The notes under the pieces were generated by a model. The model did not search any database and was not told the origin of the DNA. It saw only the letters and a list, made by a program, of their open reading frames with translations. From an uncultured Prevotella sp. (lineage in GTDB: Bacteria > Bacteroidota > Bacteroidia > Bacteroidales > Bacteroidaceae): a stretch of DNA of 13,524 nucleotides. The position numbers were made by a program, and so were the translations under genes. Below are positions 6,289 through 13,524 of this stretch, piece after piece. The stretch covers positions 1 to 13,524 of the forward strand of contig CABSIA010000080.1 in NCBI GenBank assembly GCA_902477645.1, read 5' to 3'. The stretch's first letter is position 1. Every line of letters starts with the position of its first letter.

Positions 6289-7293
6289 TTACTTCACCTC
6301 CCAAATATCGTTGGTTTCGAGAAGCTCCTCGAAGTTGTGATAGTGTTTTTGAGCACTTACTTCCTTTATCTGCATATTTACGGCATCGTCGTAGGTTGGG
6401 GCATCAACATCGCGTATTACGCCGAGAGCCACGGGGAAGCCATGCTCGTTGTCCATCATGGCGAGTTTTAACTGCAGAGTGTCATCTACGGCGTGTGCAT
6501 CGTGGACGAGGATGTCATTCATAGTGACTCCATTCTCTCCTATTTTAACCACTTTCAGCCCAAAGCCCTCCTGCATAAGGCCATACTCGCTGTTCTCACC
6601 GAACACCAGCGGCTGACCATGGCGGACATAAATTGCATTTTTTGCACGTCCTTCTTTTTTATATATGGCATCGTATGCTCCATTGTTGAATATCACGCAG
6701 TTCTGAAGGATCTCGCACACGGCAGCTCCCTTGTGGTTGTATGCAGCCTTGAGAATCTCAACGGTCTCGGGGCCGTCGGTGGCAACAGAGCGGGCAAAGA
6801 AACGCCCACGTGCTCCGAAACACAATTCAGCAGGGCGGAACGGGTCCTCAACCGTTCCGTAAGGACTCGATTTTGAGACGAAGCCACGTGGAGAGGTTGG
6901 ACTGTACTGACCTTTGGTGAGTCCGTAGATGCGGTTGTTGAGCAAAATCATGTTCAGATTGACATTCCGGCGCATGGCATGAATGAAATGGTTTCCGCCA
7001 ATGGCAAGCCCGTCACCATCGCCACTAATCTGCCATATTGTAAGGTTCGGATTAACCACCTTTGCGCCTGTGGCTATGGCCGCCGCCCTACCGTGGATGG
7101 TCTGCATGGCGTATGTGTTGACGTAATAAGGCAATCGGCTTGAGCAGCCAATTCCTGAGATTACCGCCGTCTGATATGGCGGCACTCCGATTTCAGCCAT
7201 GGCCTTGTAGAAACTGGCAAGAAAGAAATGGTCGCCACATCCCGGGCACCATCTTGGCTGACCTTTTTTATAATCGTTTGCTGTATAGTTCAT
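6289..7293 (-). CDS. korB: 2-oxoglutarate:ferredoxin oxidoreductase, beta subunit
   Basis: This is the thiamine-diphosphate and iron-sulfur subunit of a 2-oxoacid:ferredoxin oxidoreductase, which with KorA converts 2-oxoglutarate plus CoA to succinyl-CoA and CO2 or runs in reverse for CO2 fixation. In the 334 residues, WCPGCGDHF (C16, C19), GIGCSS (C50) and QNCVIFNN (C199) are positioned as the four ligands of a [4Fe-4S] cluster. HGRA (68-71) and GDGDGLAIGG with the following LLNN (91-120) form the thiamine-diphosphate and magnesium site. Length is normal for the family. The gene follows korA after 83 bases with no clear promoter between, so they are probably co-transcribed. There is no good Shine-Dalgarno sequence; the region before ATG is A/T-rich, as usual in this phylum. 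The exact 2-oxoacid cannot be proven from sequence; 2-oxoglutarate is the best guess from overall resemblance. Confidence 0.9.
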   Translation of the reverse strand: MNYTANDYKKGQPRWCPGCGDHFFLASFYKAMAEIGVPPYQTAVISGIGCSSRLPYYVNTYAMQTIHGRAAAIATGAKVVNPNLTIWQISGDGDGLAIGGNHFIHAMRRNVNLNMILLNNRIYGLTKGQYSPTSPRGFVSKSSPYGTVEDPFRPAELCFGARGRFFARSVATDGPETVEILKAAYNHKGAAVCEILQNCVIFNNGAYDAIYKKEGRAKNAIYVRHGQPLVFGENSEYGLMQEGFGLKVVKIGENGVTMNDILVHDAHAVDDTLQLKLAMMDNEHGFPVALGVIRDVDAPTYDDAVNMQIKEVSAQKHYHNFEELLETNDIWEVK

Positions 7294-7376
7294 TATTGTT
7301 GTTTTAAGTTTAGGGGGTGATAGAGAATAATAGAGTGAATAAAGACAAAGAGGTTTATTGAGAAAAATTCCAATCT
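7294..7376 (-). other. korA-korB spacer
   Basis: These 83 bases lie between the korA stop and the korB start. I find no TAnnTTTG element and no stable hairpin, which supports one transcript for both genes. The stretch near 7318-7336 has weak similarity to the GATAGA repeats at 215-300. Confidence 0.4.
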
Positions 7377-9269
7377 TTACAGCACCTTAGCCTCGAAAGT
7401 GCATGCGCCCTGCGGCTCATCAGGAATAGATATGAGTTTTTCAAATTCCTCCACGAGGTCGTTTACGATGAATGGCTGCCCCTTGACCTGATTGTACTGG
7501 TAAGGCACGAAATCGTTGACACGTATGCGCAATAATGCTGCGAGCTGTCCGAGATTTTGCTCTGCGACAACCACCTTTTTGTACCTCAAAAGCACCTCTG
7601 CAGTGTTTGCTGGCAACGGATTGACATATTTAAACTGCGCCAATGCCACCTTGTGTCCCTTTTTGCGCAGCTGCTCCGTAGCAGCAAGCAGATGACCGTA
7701 AGTACTTCCGAAACCGACTATCAGCAGCCCTGCATCATCGGCATCGCCTTCAACGACAAGGTCTGGGACCTGAATTTTTGCAACCTTCTCATATCTCAGA
7801 TGTGACATCTCGTTGTGGTTTTCCGGCTCGGTAGATATGGCCCCCGTCTTGCCGTCTTTCTCAAGTCCGCCAAGGATGTGCGTATATCCCTCTTGTCCAG
7901 GTATTGCCCAATATCTCACCTTCGAATTGGGGTCGCGCACGTAAGGCGTGTATTTATATTTCTGCTCAGCTGTAGCAAAATGCGGGGCTATGGCAGGCAG
8001 CTCGTCCATCTTTGGCAATTTCCATGCGGCAGAACCGTTTGCTATGAAAGCATCGGTAAGCAGGACAACAGGAGTGAGATGCTCGAGGGCAATCTTGGCA
8101 GCATTGTATGCGGCGTCGAAACAGTCGGCAGGACTTGTAGCCGCAACAACAGGCATAGGACTCTCACCATTTCTGCCATACAAAGCCTGCAGCAAGTCGG
8201 TCTGCTCGCTCTTTGTAGGCAGTCCGGTAGAAGGTCCGCCACGCTGCACGTCGATAACGACAAGCGGCAACTCGTCGATAACAGCAAGGTTTATCGCCTC
8301 GCTCTTAAGACAGATGCCGGGGCCGGAAGTTGACGTGGCGGCAAGTGCTCCGGCAAACGAGGCGCCCACGGCACTTGAACATGCCGAAATCTCGTCCTCA
8401 CACTGTACGGTGATTACGCCACACGACTTATGTTTCGACAATTCGTGCAGAATATCGGTGGCCGGAGTTATAGGGTATGAGCCAAGATAAAGCCTCAGCC
8501 CTGCTTTTTCGGCTGCGGCAATGAGACCGTAGGCTGTGGCCTTGTTTCCGGTGATGTCCATATATCTGCCAGGCTTTTTCACTTTCGACTCTATGCGGTA
8601 TGTCGCAGGCACCGAGGCGTGAACATTGTGTCCGTAGTCGTATCCGGCATTGACAACCTTGATGTTCAGCTCTGCTACGGCGGGCTTCTTTGCAAATTTT
8701 CCTTTAAGGAAATTCTCTACCAAGGCTACGTCTCTGTTAAACAGCCAGCACACCAATCCGAGCGCGAACATGTTGCGGCACTTCATGGCAGTTTTGTTAT
8801 CCACACAATCGGCAGCCACATCCTTAACCATCTGCGTAATTGGGCAAGCAACCACACGGTCGGGATCTATGCCAAGCTCCTCAAGATAATCGTCGGTCTT
8901 GAAGTCGGCCTTTTTCAGATCCATCGGTCCGAAGCTGTCGGTGTCGATAATTATTGTTGCCTGCGGTTTGGCATAACGGTATTGAGTTTTCAGTGCCGCA
9001 GCGTTCATGGCAACCAGCACGTCGCACTTATCGCCAGGAGTATAAACAGGCCCGCTGCCTATATGTACCTGAAAACCGCTGACACCCGTAAGCGAGCCTT
9101 GCGGCGCACGGATATCAGCAGGATAGTCGGGGAAGGTAGAGATACTGTTTCCCACAGTTGCAGAAATTGTAGAGAAAATGTTTCCGGCAAGCTGCATGCC
9201 GTCGCCAGAGTCACCAGAGAAGCGGACAACCACCTCGCTCAGTTCCTTTATTTCGATTTCTTCATTCAT
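7377..9269 (-). CDS. korA: 2-oxoglutarate:ferredoxin oxidoreductase, alpha subunit (gamma-alpha fusion)
   Basis: The 630-residue chain combines the gamma and alpha domains of 2-oxoacid:ferredoxin oxidoreductases. Residues about 11-200 are the gamma domain (VRFSGDSGDGMQLAG, then FPDYPADIRAPQGS), which helps bind CoA. Residues about 240-630 are the alpha domain, with SYPITPAT (264-271), the EDE-containing segment near 290, TSTSGPG and QRGGPSTGLPTKSEQ (342-356), all typical of the pyrimidine-binding half of the thiamine-diphosphate enzyme. It acts as a heterodimer-based complex with KorB, encoded next. The start at 9269 lies directly ahead of the gamma domain and gives a normal length. No ferredoxin-like (KorD) or separate gamma gene is present, consistent with the two-subunit form. 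It follows the nucleoside kinase by 67 bases containing a hairpin. Confidence 0.92.
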   Translation of the reverse strand: MNEEIEIKELSEVVVRFSGDSGDGMQLAGNIFSTISATVGNSISTFPDYPADIRAPQGSLTGVSGFQVHIGSGPVYTPGDKCDVLVAMNAAALKTQYRYAKPQATIIIDTDSFGPMDLKKADFKTDDYLEELGIDPDRVVACPITQMVKDVAADCVDNKTAMKCRNMFALGLVCWLFNRDVALVENFLKGKFAKKPAVAELNIKVVNAGYDYGHNVHASVPATYRIESKVKKPGRYMDITGNKATAYGLIAAAEKAGLRLYLGSYPITPATDILHELSKHKSCGVITVQCEDEISACSSAVGASFAGALAATSTSGPGICLKSEAINLAVIDELPLVVIDVQRGGPSTGLPTKSEQTDLLQALYGRNGESPMPVVAATSPADCFDAAYNAAKIALEHLTPVVLLTDAFIANGSAAWKLPKMDELPAIAPHFATAEQKYKYTPYVRDPNSKVRYWAIPGQEGYTHILGGLEKDGKTGAISTEPENHNEMSHLRYEKVAKIQVPDLVVEGDADDAGLLIVGFGSTYGHLLAATEQLRKKGHKVALAQFKYVNPLPANTAEVLLRYKKVVVAEQNLGQLAALLRIRVNDFVPYQYNQVKGQPFIVNDLVEEFEKLISIPDEPQGACTFEAKVL

Positions 9270-9310
9270 TGGTATATATATTGTTTATTTAAGTTTCAAA
9301 TAATTCTGTA

Positions 9311-9332
9311 GGGCCGTCACATGTAACAGCCC
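9311..9332 (-). terminator. Hairpin between the kinase gene and korA
   Basis: In the minus-strand RNA, GGGCUGUU and GGCCGUCA-type halves form an 8-bp stem with two G-U pairs and a six-base loop, beginning four bases after the kinase stop codon. Only a weak U-rich stretch (UACAGAAUUAUUU) follows. It may be an attenuator or partial terminator or may protect one end of a processed transcript. Its strength cannot be judged by eye. Confidence 0.35.
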
Positions 9333-9336
9333 CGCG

Positions 9337-10998
9337 TTAATATTTAAACGAGCTTCCGCCGAGGAACTCACGCAACAGACTTGTTGGCGGGATGTCGGCT
9401 TGCGGAATAGGCTTGAAATATTTCAGGAATTTCAGCAGACGGTAAGCCTCAGAATATTCCTCGCAATTCTCCGGCACCTGCTCAAGCAGCGGCTCCGCCT
9501 GCTGTTTTATCACGCCAATCTCGAAAAGCATGGCGGAGTTGAACATTGCGTCGGCATTCTCCTGGAATGGGAATATCCATTTGTTCTCCCCTGCCCTGAC
9601 ACTTGGCCACCGCCTGATGGTCTCACGGGCACTTACTCCACGATATTTGTAGTCGCGTATTATCCGTCGTAGCAGACGGTTATCGGTAGTTGGGATATAG
9701 TTGTGGTCGTCGAGCAAAATAGTTGTCAATGCGGAGGCATAAACCTTGAACTTCTGATCTTCTGGAATATGTGCCGTAAGTGCGGGATTAAGGGCATGTA
9801 TGCCCTCAACAACAAGCACGTTGTTTGGCTCCATTTTCAGTTTGTGTCCGCTCTTCACGCTTTTGCCCGTTTGGAAATCATAGCGTGGCAGCTCAACCTC
9901 CTCGCCGTTAAACAGAGCATTGAACTGCTCGTTGATGAGGTCGATGTTCAGTGCATAGATGCTCTCGAAATCGTAGTCGCCCTTTTCGTCACGCGGCGAC
10001 AGCTCACGGTCAACGAAATAGTCATCGAGCGATATCTGCAAAGGTTTGATGCCGTTGGCGAGCAACTGTATCGACAGGCGTTTGCACGTAGTGGTCTTTC
10101 CGCTTGAGGACGGCCCGGCGAGCAACACGAGTTTTACGCTTTTTCTGCCGGCAATCTCGTCGGCTATACGTGAAATCTTCTTTTCCTGCAAAGCCTCGCT
10201 GATATTTATAAGGTCTACAGAATGTTGAGCCTCTACAGCATTGTTGAAATCGCCCACGGTTCTTATGCCGAGCAAATCCTGCCACTGGTGATGCTCCTTG
10301 AATATCTCGAACAGTTTGTCCTGCCTCGTCATTTCGGGCAACACCGCCGGATTTTCTACCGACGGTATGCGCAACAGCATACCATCATAATACTTATCGA
10401 GTCCGAACAGATAAATCTGCGACGTATTTGTAAGCAGCGAGCCATAGTAAAAATCGTAGTATCCGTCAATGTCGTAGTACGTTGTATAAAGCCGTCCGGT
10501 GGTTTGCAGAAGTTTTGCCTTTGCCGTGTCGCCAAGTCTGTCAAACAGCTTTATAGCATCCTCCGTAGTTGTCTCATGGCGGCGGATGGGCATAGCTGCG
10601 TCGATAATTTCCCTCATCCGTGCCCTCACCCTGTCCACATCGTCATCGCAAACAGGACGGCCTATGCGCAAGTCGCAATAATATCCGTTGCTCACAGGAA
10701 TGTCGATGATGACTCTCGACTCGGACCAAATATCTTTTACCGCCTTGCAGAGAATGAAAAACAGTGTCCGGGAATAGTTTCTGGAGCCAGACCCCGATGT
10801 CATGTCGAGAAACTCAACATCCTTGTTGTGATACAGTCTGTAATGCAGTCCCTCAACTTTGTTGTTCACTTTCGCACATATCGGTCCGAACGGCATTTTA
10901 AGATTATTTTCATTAAAAACCTCAGAAAGTGTGCTTCCGATGTTTACTTTTAATAATTTTTTATTATTTTTGCAACGGATTTGTAACATCTGTCTCAT
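9337..10998 (-). CDS. Nucleoside (uridine) kinase-like protein with TGS and ThrRS-like N-terminus
   Basis: The 553 residues begin with a TGS-like beta-grasp domain (about 1-66), followed by a region resembling the second additional domain of threonyl-tRNA synthetase (about 70-240). The C-terminal half is a P-loop kinase of the uridine kinase/phosphoribulokinase type: Walker A GPSSSGKT at 295-302, ISLDDYFVDR around 322-331, VVEGIHALNP and an arginine-rich lid (RLLRRIIRDY). It probably phosphorylates uridine or cytidine, or a similar small substrate. In the synthetase-like part the first motif reads YSRTLFFILCKAV, without the histidines expected of an active editing site, so that domain is probably non-catalytic. 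The first ATG (10998) is chosen; Met4 would serve equally. A strong promoter lies about 60 bases upstream. Proteins of this layout and length are common in Bacteroidales, usually annotated simply as nucleoside kinase; the true substrate is unknown to me. Confidence 0.88.
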   Translation of the reverse strand: MRQMLQIRCKNNKKLLKVNIGSTLSEVFNENNLKMPFGPICAKVNNKVEGLHYRLYHNKDVEFLDMTSGSGSRNYSRTLFFILCKAVKDIWSESRVIIDIPVSNGYYCDLRIGRPVCDDDVDRVRARMREIIDAAMPIRRHETTTEDAIKLFDRLGDTAKAKLLQTTGRLYTTYYDIDGYYDFYYGSLLTNTSQIYLFGLDKYYDGMLLRIPSVENPAVLPEMTRQDKLFEIFKEHHQWQDLLGIRTVGDFNNAVEAQHSVDLINISEALQEKKISRIADEIAGRKSVKLVLLAGPSSSGKTTTCKRLSIQLLANGIKPLQISLDDYFVDRELSPRDEKGDYDFESIYALNIDLINEQFNALFNGEEVELPRYDFQTGKSVKSGHKLKMEPNNVLVVEGIHALNPALTAHIPEDQKFKVYASALTTILLDDHNYIPTTDNRLLRRIIRDYKYRGVSARETIRRWPSVRAGENKWIFPFQENADAMFNSAMLFEIGVIKQQAEPLLEQVPENCEEYSEAYRLLKFLKYFKPIPQADIPPTSLLREFLGGSSFKY

Positions 10999-11055
10999 TG
11001 GCTTGATTTTTTAATTAGATTAGTGATACAGCGGTCAAAGCCTGAATAGCCTTGT

Positions 11056-11093
11056 TTAACGGCAAAAATACATCGAATAAACGACAAAACAAA
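11056..11093 (-). promoter_or_regulatory. Promoter for the nucleoside kinase-korAB gene group
   Basis: On the minus strand TTTG (11093-11090), a 19-base spacer and TATTTTTG (11070-11063) match the Bacteroidetes consensus perfectly. The transcript would begin near 11056 and carry a 58-base leader before the kinase ATG. It is the only clear promoter seen for the three minus-strand genes. I find no equally good plus-strand promoter for the divergent transporter; TAGCCTTG at 11047-11054 is the nearest weak candidate. Confidence 0.7.
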
Positions 11094-11120
11094 GAAACCA
11101 CCATAAAATAAAGTTAAAAT

Positions 11121-12809
11121 ATGTCGATTTGGATTTTTTTTAAGATTATCGGCTCATTGGCATTGCTGATGTACGGCATGAAGTTAATGAGTGACAGTCT
11201 GCAGAAAATGGCAGGTGCCCAGTTGCGCCATGTACTCGGAGCTATGACTACTAACAGATTTTTCGGAGTGCTGACCGGCGCTCTTGTCACAGCGTCCATA
11301 CAGTCGTCTACCGCCACCACGGTGATGACCGTATCTTTCGTAAACGCCGGTCTGCTCACTTTGGCACAGGCCATATCCGTAATTATGGGTGCCAACATCG
11401 GAACAACGCTAACGGCATGGATTATGAGTGCAGGTTTCACGTTCAACATTACAGATTTCGTGTGGCCTGCATTTTTTATTGCCATAATCCTTATATATAA
11501 CAAGAAGCGCGGCATCATAGGCGATTTTCTGTTTGGAATCTCGTTCATGTTTCTCGGACTTGGCACATTGCGCCAGACGGGTATCGACATGGACCTTGCA
11601 CACATTCCGGAGGTCATAAATTTCTTCTCGTCGTTTGACCCCAACAGTTTCACAACCACCATTCTGTTCCTGCTCATAGGCAGCGTGCTGACCATGTGCG
11701 TTCAGTCGTCGGCAGCAATCATGGCCATCACCATGATTCTCTGCTCAAGCGGAGTTCTGCCAATTTATCAGGGCATAGCGCTTGTCATGGGTGAGAACAT
11801 AGGAACCACCGTAACCTCAAACCTTGCCGCACTCACCGCCAACGCACAGGCCCGCCGCGCAGCCCTTGCCCACATGTTCTTCAACGTGTTCGGCGTAGTC
11901 TGGATTCTATGCGTGTTCCATCCGTTTATAGACATGGTATGCGGATTTGTAGGTGTCGACCCACGAAATGTCACCAATCCCGCAGTTCTCTCATTTGTCC
12001 TTGCTGCGTTCCATACCACATTCAACATCAGCAACACACTGATTCTAATTTGGTTTATACCATGGATTGAAAAGCTTGTGTGCATGATTATCAAACCGAA
12101 GACCGTAGAGGAGGAGGAGGAGTTCCGCCTGCACTTCATCAGCGGTGGTATTATGCAGACCCCAGAACTTTCCATCCTCGAGGCACAAAAAGAGATTATA
12201 TCATTTGCCGACCGCATTAAACGCATGTTCAACATGGTACAGGAGCTGCTTGAGACAAAGGAAGAGTCTGCGTTTGTGAAACTTTACTCACGCATAGAGA
12301 AATACGAGGGCATCAGCGACAACATGGAGATTGAAATTGCCAAATATCTCGACAGCGTGAGCGACAATCACCTCAGCGACGAGTCGAAAGCAAAAATACG
12401 CGCCATGCTCCGTGAGATCAGCGAGCTTGAGAGTATCGGCGACAGCTGCTACAACATTGCCCGCACTATGAACAGAAAAATAAAAGGCAAAGAGGACTTT
12501 ACCGAAAAGCAGTACGGGCATATCCACCAGATGATGCAGCTCACCGAAGACTCACTGACACAGATGAACGTGCTGATGAACGGCAGAAAAGGCAATTTCG
12601 ACGCAAACCGCTCGTTCAATATCGAGAACGAAATCAACAATTTCCGCAATCAGCTCAGAAGCCAGAACATCAACGATGTAAACAACCATCTGTACACATA
12701 CGCCATCGGCACAATGTATATGGATATAATCCAGGAATGCGAGAAACTTGGCGACTATGTAGTCAACGTTGTAGAAGCACGTATGGGCACACGCCAGAGA
12801 GGAATTTAA
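11121..12809 (+). CDS. Na/Pi cotransporter family protein with PhoU-like tail
   Basis: An inner-membrane transporter predicted to import phosphate with sodium. The 562 residues contain two inverted-topology repeats of the Na/Pi cotransporter domain. The first has TASIQSST with QSS at 61-63 and GANIGTT at 90-96; the second has CVQSSAA with QSS at 195-197 and GENIGTT at 224-230. The QSS motifs are the family's substrate and sodium site. Hydrophobic segments run from residue 3 to about 325. A charged linker (VEEEEEF, about 329-335) leads to a helical cytoplasmic region (about 350-555) of the PhoU-like type, including SELESIGDSCYNIAR and QECEKLGDYVVNVV, typical paired-helix signatures. The size and layout are normal for bacterial YjbB/NptA-like proteins with PhoU. 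The gene is divergent from the nucleoside kinase across 122 bases. Specificity for phosphate over other anions is by family only. Confidence 0.9.
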   Translation: MSIWIFFKIIGSLALLMYGMKLMSDSLQKMAGAQLRHVLGAMTTNRFFGVLTGALVTASIQSSTATTVMTVSFVNAGLLTLAQAISVIMGANIGTTLTAWIMSAGFTFNITDFVWPAFFIAIILIYNKKRGIIGDFLFGISFMFLGLGTLRQTGIDMDLAHIPEVINFFSSFDPNSFTTTILFLLIGSVLTMCVQSSAAIMAITMILCSSGVLPIYQGIALVMGENIGTTVTSNLAALTANAQARRAALAHMFFNVFGVVWILCVFHPFIDMVCGFVGVDPRNVTNPAVLSFVLAAFHTTFNISNTLILIWFIPWIEKLVCMIIKPKTVEEEEEFRLHFISGGIMQTPELSILEAQKEIISFADRIKRMFNMVQELLETKEESAFVKLYSRIEKYEGISDNMEIEIAKYLDSVSDNHLSDESKAKIRAMLREISELESIGDSCYNIARTMNRKIKGKEDFTEKQYGHIHQMMQLTEDSLTQMNVLMNGRKGNFDANRSFNIENEINNFRNQLRSQNINDVNNHLYTYAIGTMYMDIIQECEKLGDYVVNVVEARMGTRQRGI

Positions 12810-12810
12810 A

Positions 12811-12970
12811 GTCCCCCCTGCCCCCCAGTGGGGGGGGAGTACTGTTTAGAGTTTAAAGTTTAATGCCATTGGCAATAATCGCTCACATTAAACTTTAAAC
12901 TCTATTTTTTATTATAAGGCATTTTGCATTAAAACTTTAAACTATTAATCTCCCGCCGGGGGCAGGGAGT
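12811..12970. repeat. Nested inverted-repeat element between convergent genes
   Basis: Two layers of complementarity are present. The outer G/C-rich arms CCCTGCCCCC (12816-12825) and GGGGGCAGGG (12958-12967) are exact complements and enclose the inner A/T-rich stem described separately. The left outer arm can also fold on itself (CCCCCC-AGT-GGGGGG, 12821-12835). A further imperfect copy of the inner right arm lies at 12927-12947. The element starts two bases after the transporter stop and has no coding content. It looks like an interspersed intergenic repeat that doubles as a terminator region. Confidence 0.6.
12847..12910 (+). terminator. Terminator with 19-bp perfect stem after the transporter gene
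   Basis: Arms 12847-12865 and 12886-12904 are perfect 19-bp complements (TAGAGTTTAAAG to GTTTAATG and back) with a 20-base loop, directly followed by six T residues (12905-12910) and more A/T. On the plus strand this fits an intrinsic terminator for the transporter, although the stem is A/T-rich rather than G/C-rich. On the minus strand only a short A-rich context precedes it, so bidirectional action is less certain. Confidence 0.6.
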
Positions 12971-12995
12971 TTTACGAGCAAGACCCGGAGAACTG

Positions 12996-13343
12996 CTAAA
13001 CATCAGTTTCTCCGAGCCTTTTCCATAGTTCGAGGAAAGCCTTATGGCCGACTTTCTTCCCGTATCTCACCTTGACACCGGCGTCTGTCAGCAAGTCGTA
13101 TGCCTGCTCGCTGAGGTATTCTGCATAAACCTCCACTACTCCGCCTTCGGCAATAATCCTTGCGGCAGTGCGTCCCACAGCCTTATCAGCGAGTTTCGCA
13201 CCAAGCAATAGCTCAGGCTCCTGAGCTGCAATATTATACAGGTTGCGTACGCCCTGCCCGCCAAAGCATCTTTGACGGCCATCGTGCAGCACCACGAGCG
13301 AGTTATTTCCGTTGTTTAGGATATCAATAAGTTGTTGCATCAT
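12996..13343 (-). CDS. DUF1893 family protein
   Basis: About 115 residues starting MMQQLIDILNNGNNSLVVLHDG and including GGQGVRNLYNI, KLADKAVGRTAARI and GVVEVYAEYLS. The KAVGRTAA segment and the overall size are typical of DUF1893. The structurally known relative TM1506 has, as I recall, a cytidine-deaminase-like fold without the usual zinc ligands, so the activity is unknown. A longer frame begins at 13442, but its first 33 codons cover a TATATTTG promoter element and read as translated leader, so the start is 13343 (or the adjacent ATG at 13340). The gene converges with the transporter across the nested repeat. No motif for secretion or membrane insertion is seen. Confidence 0.8.
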   Translation of the reverse strand: MMQQLIDILNNGNNSLVVLHDGRQRCFGGQGVRNLYNIAAQEPELLLGAKLADKAVGRTAARIIAEGGVVEVYAEYLSEQAYDLLTDAGVKVRYGKKVGHKAFLELWKRLGETDV

Positions 13344-13376
13344 AATAATTTGGATTTTAGTTGTTGTATCTGTTCG

Positions 13377-13384
13377 CAAATATA
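13377..13384 (-). promoter_or_regulatory. -7 element for the DUF1893 gene
   Basis: On the minus strand TATATTTG (13384-13377) matches TAnnTTTG and predicts a transcript start near 13370, about 27 bases before the ATG at 13343. No TTTG lies at the expected distance upstream, so the promoter is only half supported. Its position is the reason for rejecting the start codon at 13442. Confidence 0.45.
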
Positions 13385-13483
13385 ACAAATAAAATCCGAA
13401 TTGTCTGTAATATATTGAGAAATGTTTTCGTCTACACACCATTTTTTTGTTTTTGGGGCATCACTCCAAATTTCAGATGGATT

Positions 13484-13523
13484 AAAAAAATTACGTTGCT
13501 ACTCACCACGAGCCACAACGTAA
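13484..13523 (-). terminator. Intrinsic terminator of a gene beyond the right edge
   Basis: On the minus strand TTACGTTG (13523-13516) pairs with CAACGTAA (13498-13491) around a 17-base loop. It is immediately followed by seven T residues (13490-13484). This is a good intrinsic terminator for a minus-strand gene lying to the right of the window. It also insulates the DUF1893 promoter from upstream transcription. Confidence 0.6.
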
Positions 13524-13524
13524 A

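Noticed and set aside
8619..9311. 230-codon plus-strand frame opposite korA
   Set aside because: It is antisense to the well-supported korA gamma domain and shows no protein-family features.
10222..10953. 243-codon plus-strand frame opposite the nucleoside kinase
   Set aside because: It mirrors the kinase coding strand; the kinase motifs are clear and this frame has none.
13344..13442. Upstream start for the DUF1893 gene at 13442
   Set aside because: These codons cover a TATATTTG promoter element and read as low-complexity leader; the family domain starts at MMQQL.
1..13524. CRISPR array or tRNA genes
   Set aside because: No regularly spaced direct repeats with unique spacers and no cloverleaf-like segments with a TTC-type T-loop were seen in the gene-free stretches. 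The GATAGA tract is a simple repeat.

Overview
The window looks like chromosome from a member of the Bacteroidales, most likely a Prevotella-type organism. The evidence is: repeated promoter elements of the Bacteroidetes sigma factor type (TAnnTTTG, in the best cases with TTTG about 20 bases upstream); start codons without clear Shine-Dalgarno sequences; and genes typical of that phylum, namely a two-gene 2-oxoglutarate:ferredoxin oxidoreductase with a fused alpha subunit, a nucleoside kinase with a TGS and threonyl-tRNA-synthetase-like front end, and a Na/Pi transporter with a PhoU-like tail. The species is an inference; nothing in the window fixes it.

Layout. Positions 1 to about 136, read on the minus strand, look like the promoter and leader of an rRNA operon whose 16S gene would lie off the left edge. 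Positions 137-1139 hold no convincing intact gene. They contain a perfect FNR/CRP-type palindrome, a GATAGA repeat tract, a duplicated promoter-like module, a cluster of GTCACC/GGTGAC palindromes and a 36-codon stub resembling the start of an HU-related DNA-binding protein. From 1140 on the plus strand runs a very large helicase-nuclease: a DEDDh exonuclease, a RecQ-type SF2 helicase and a UvrD-type SF1 helicase in one chain. An in-frame TAA at 5673-5675 cuts off the last 111 codons, which remain open and conserved-looking to 6011.

After a convergent intergenic region with a long imperfect inverted repeat come three minus-strand genes, transcribed in the order nucleoside kinase, korA, korB. 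They are probably driven from a very good promoter at 11063-11093. KorA and KorB together make an enzyme that interconverts succinyl-CoA plus CO2 and 2-oxoglutarate with ferredoxin as electron carrier. The kinase is not an obvious functional partner. Divergent from it, on the plus strand, is a Na/Pi cotransporter family gene, followed by an elaborate nested inverted-repeat element that includes a 19-bp perfect stem with a T-tract. A small DUF1893 gene on the minus strand closes the window, and a minus-strand terminator at the extreme right end belongs to a gene beyond the edge.

The most interesting item is the exonuclease-RecQ-UvrD fusion and its single internal stop codon. The remaining genes are ordinary for the phylum.
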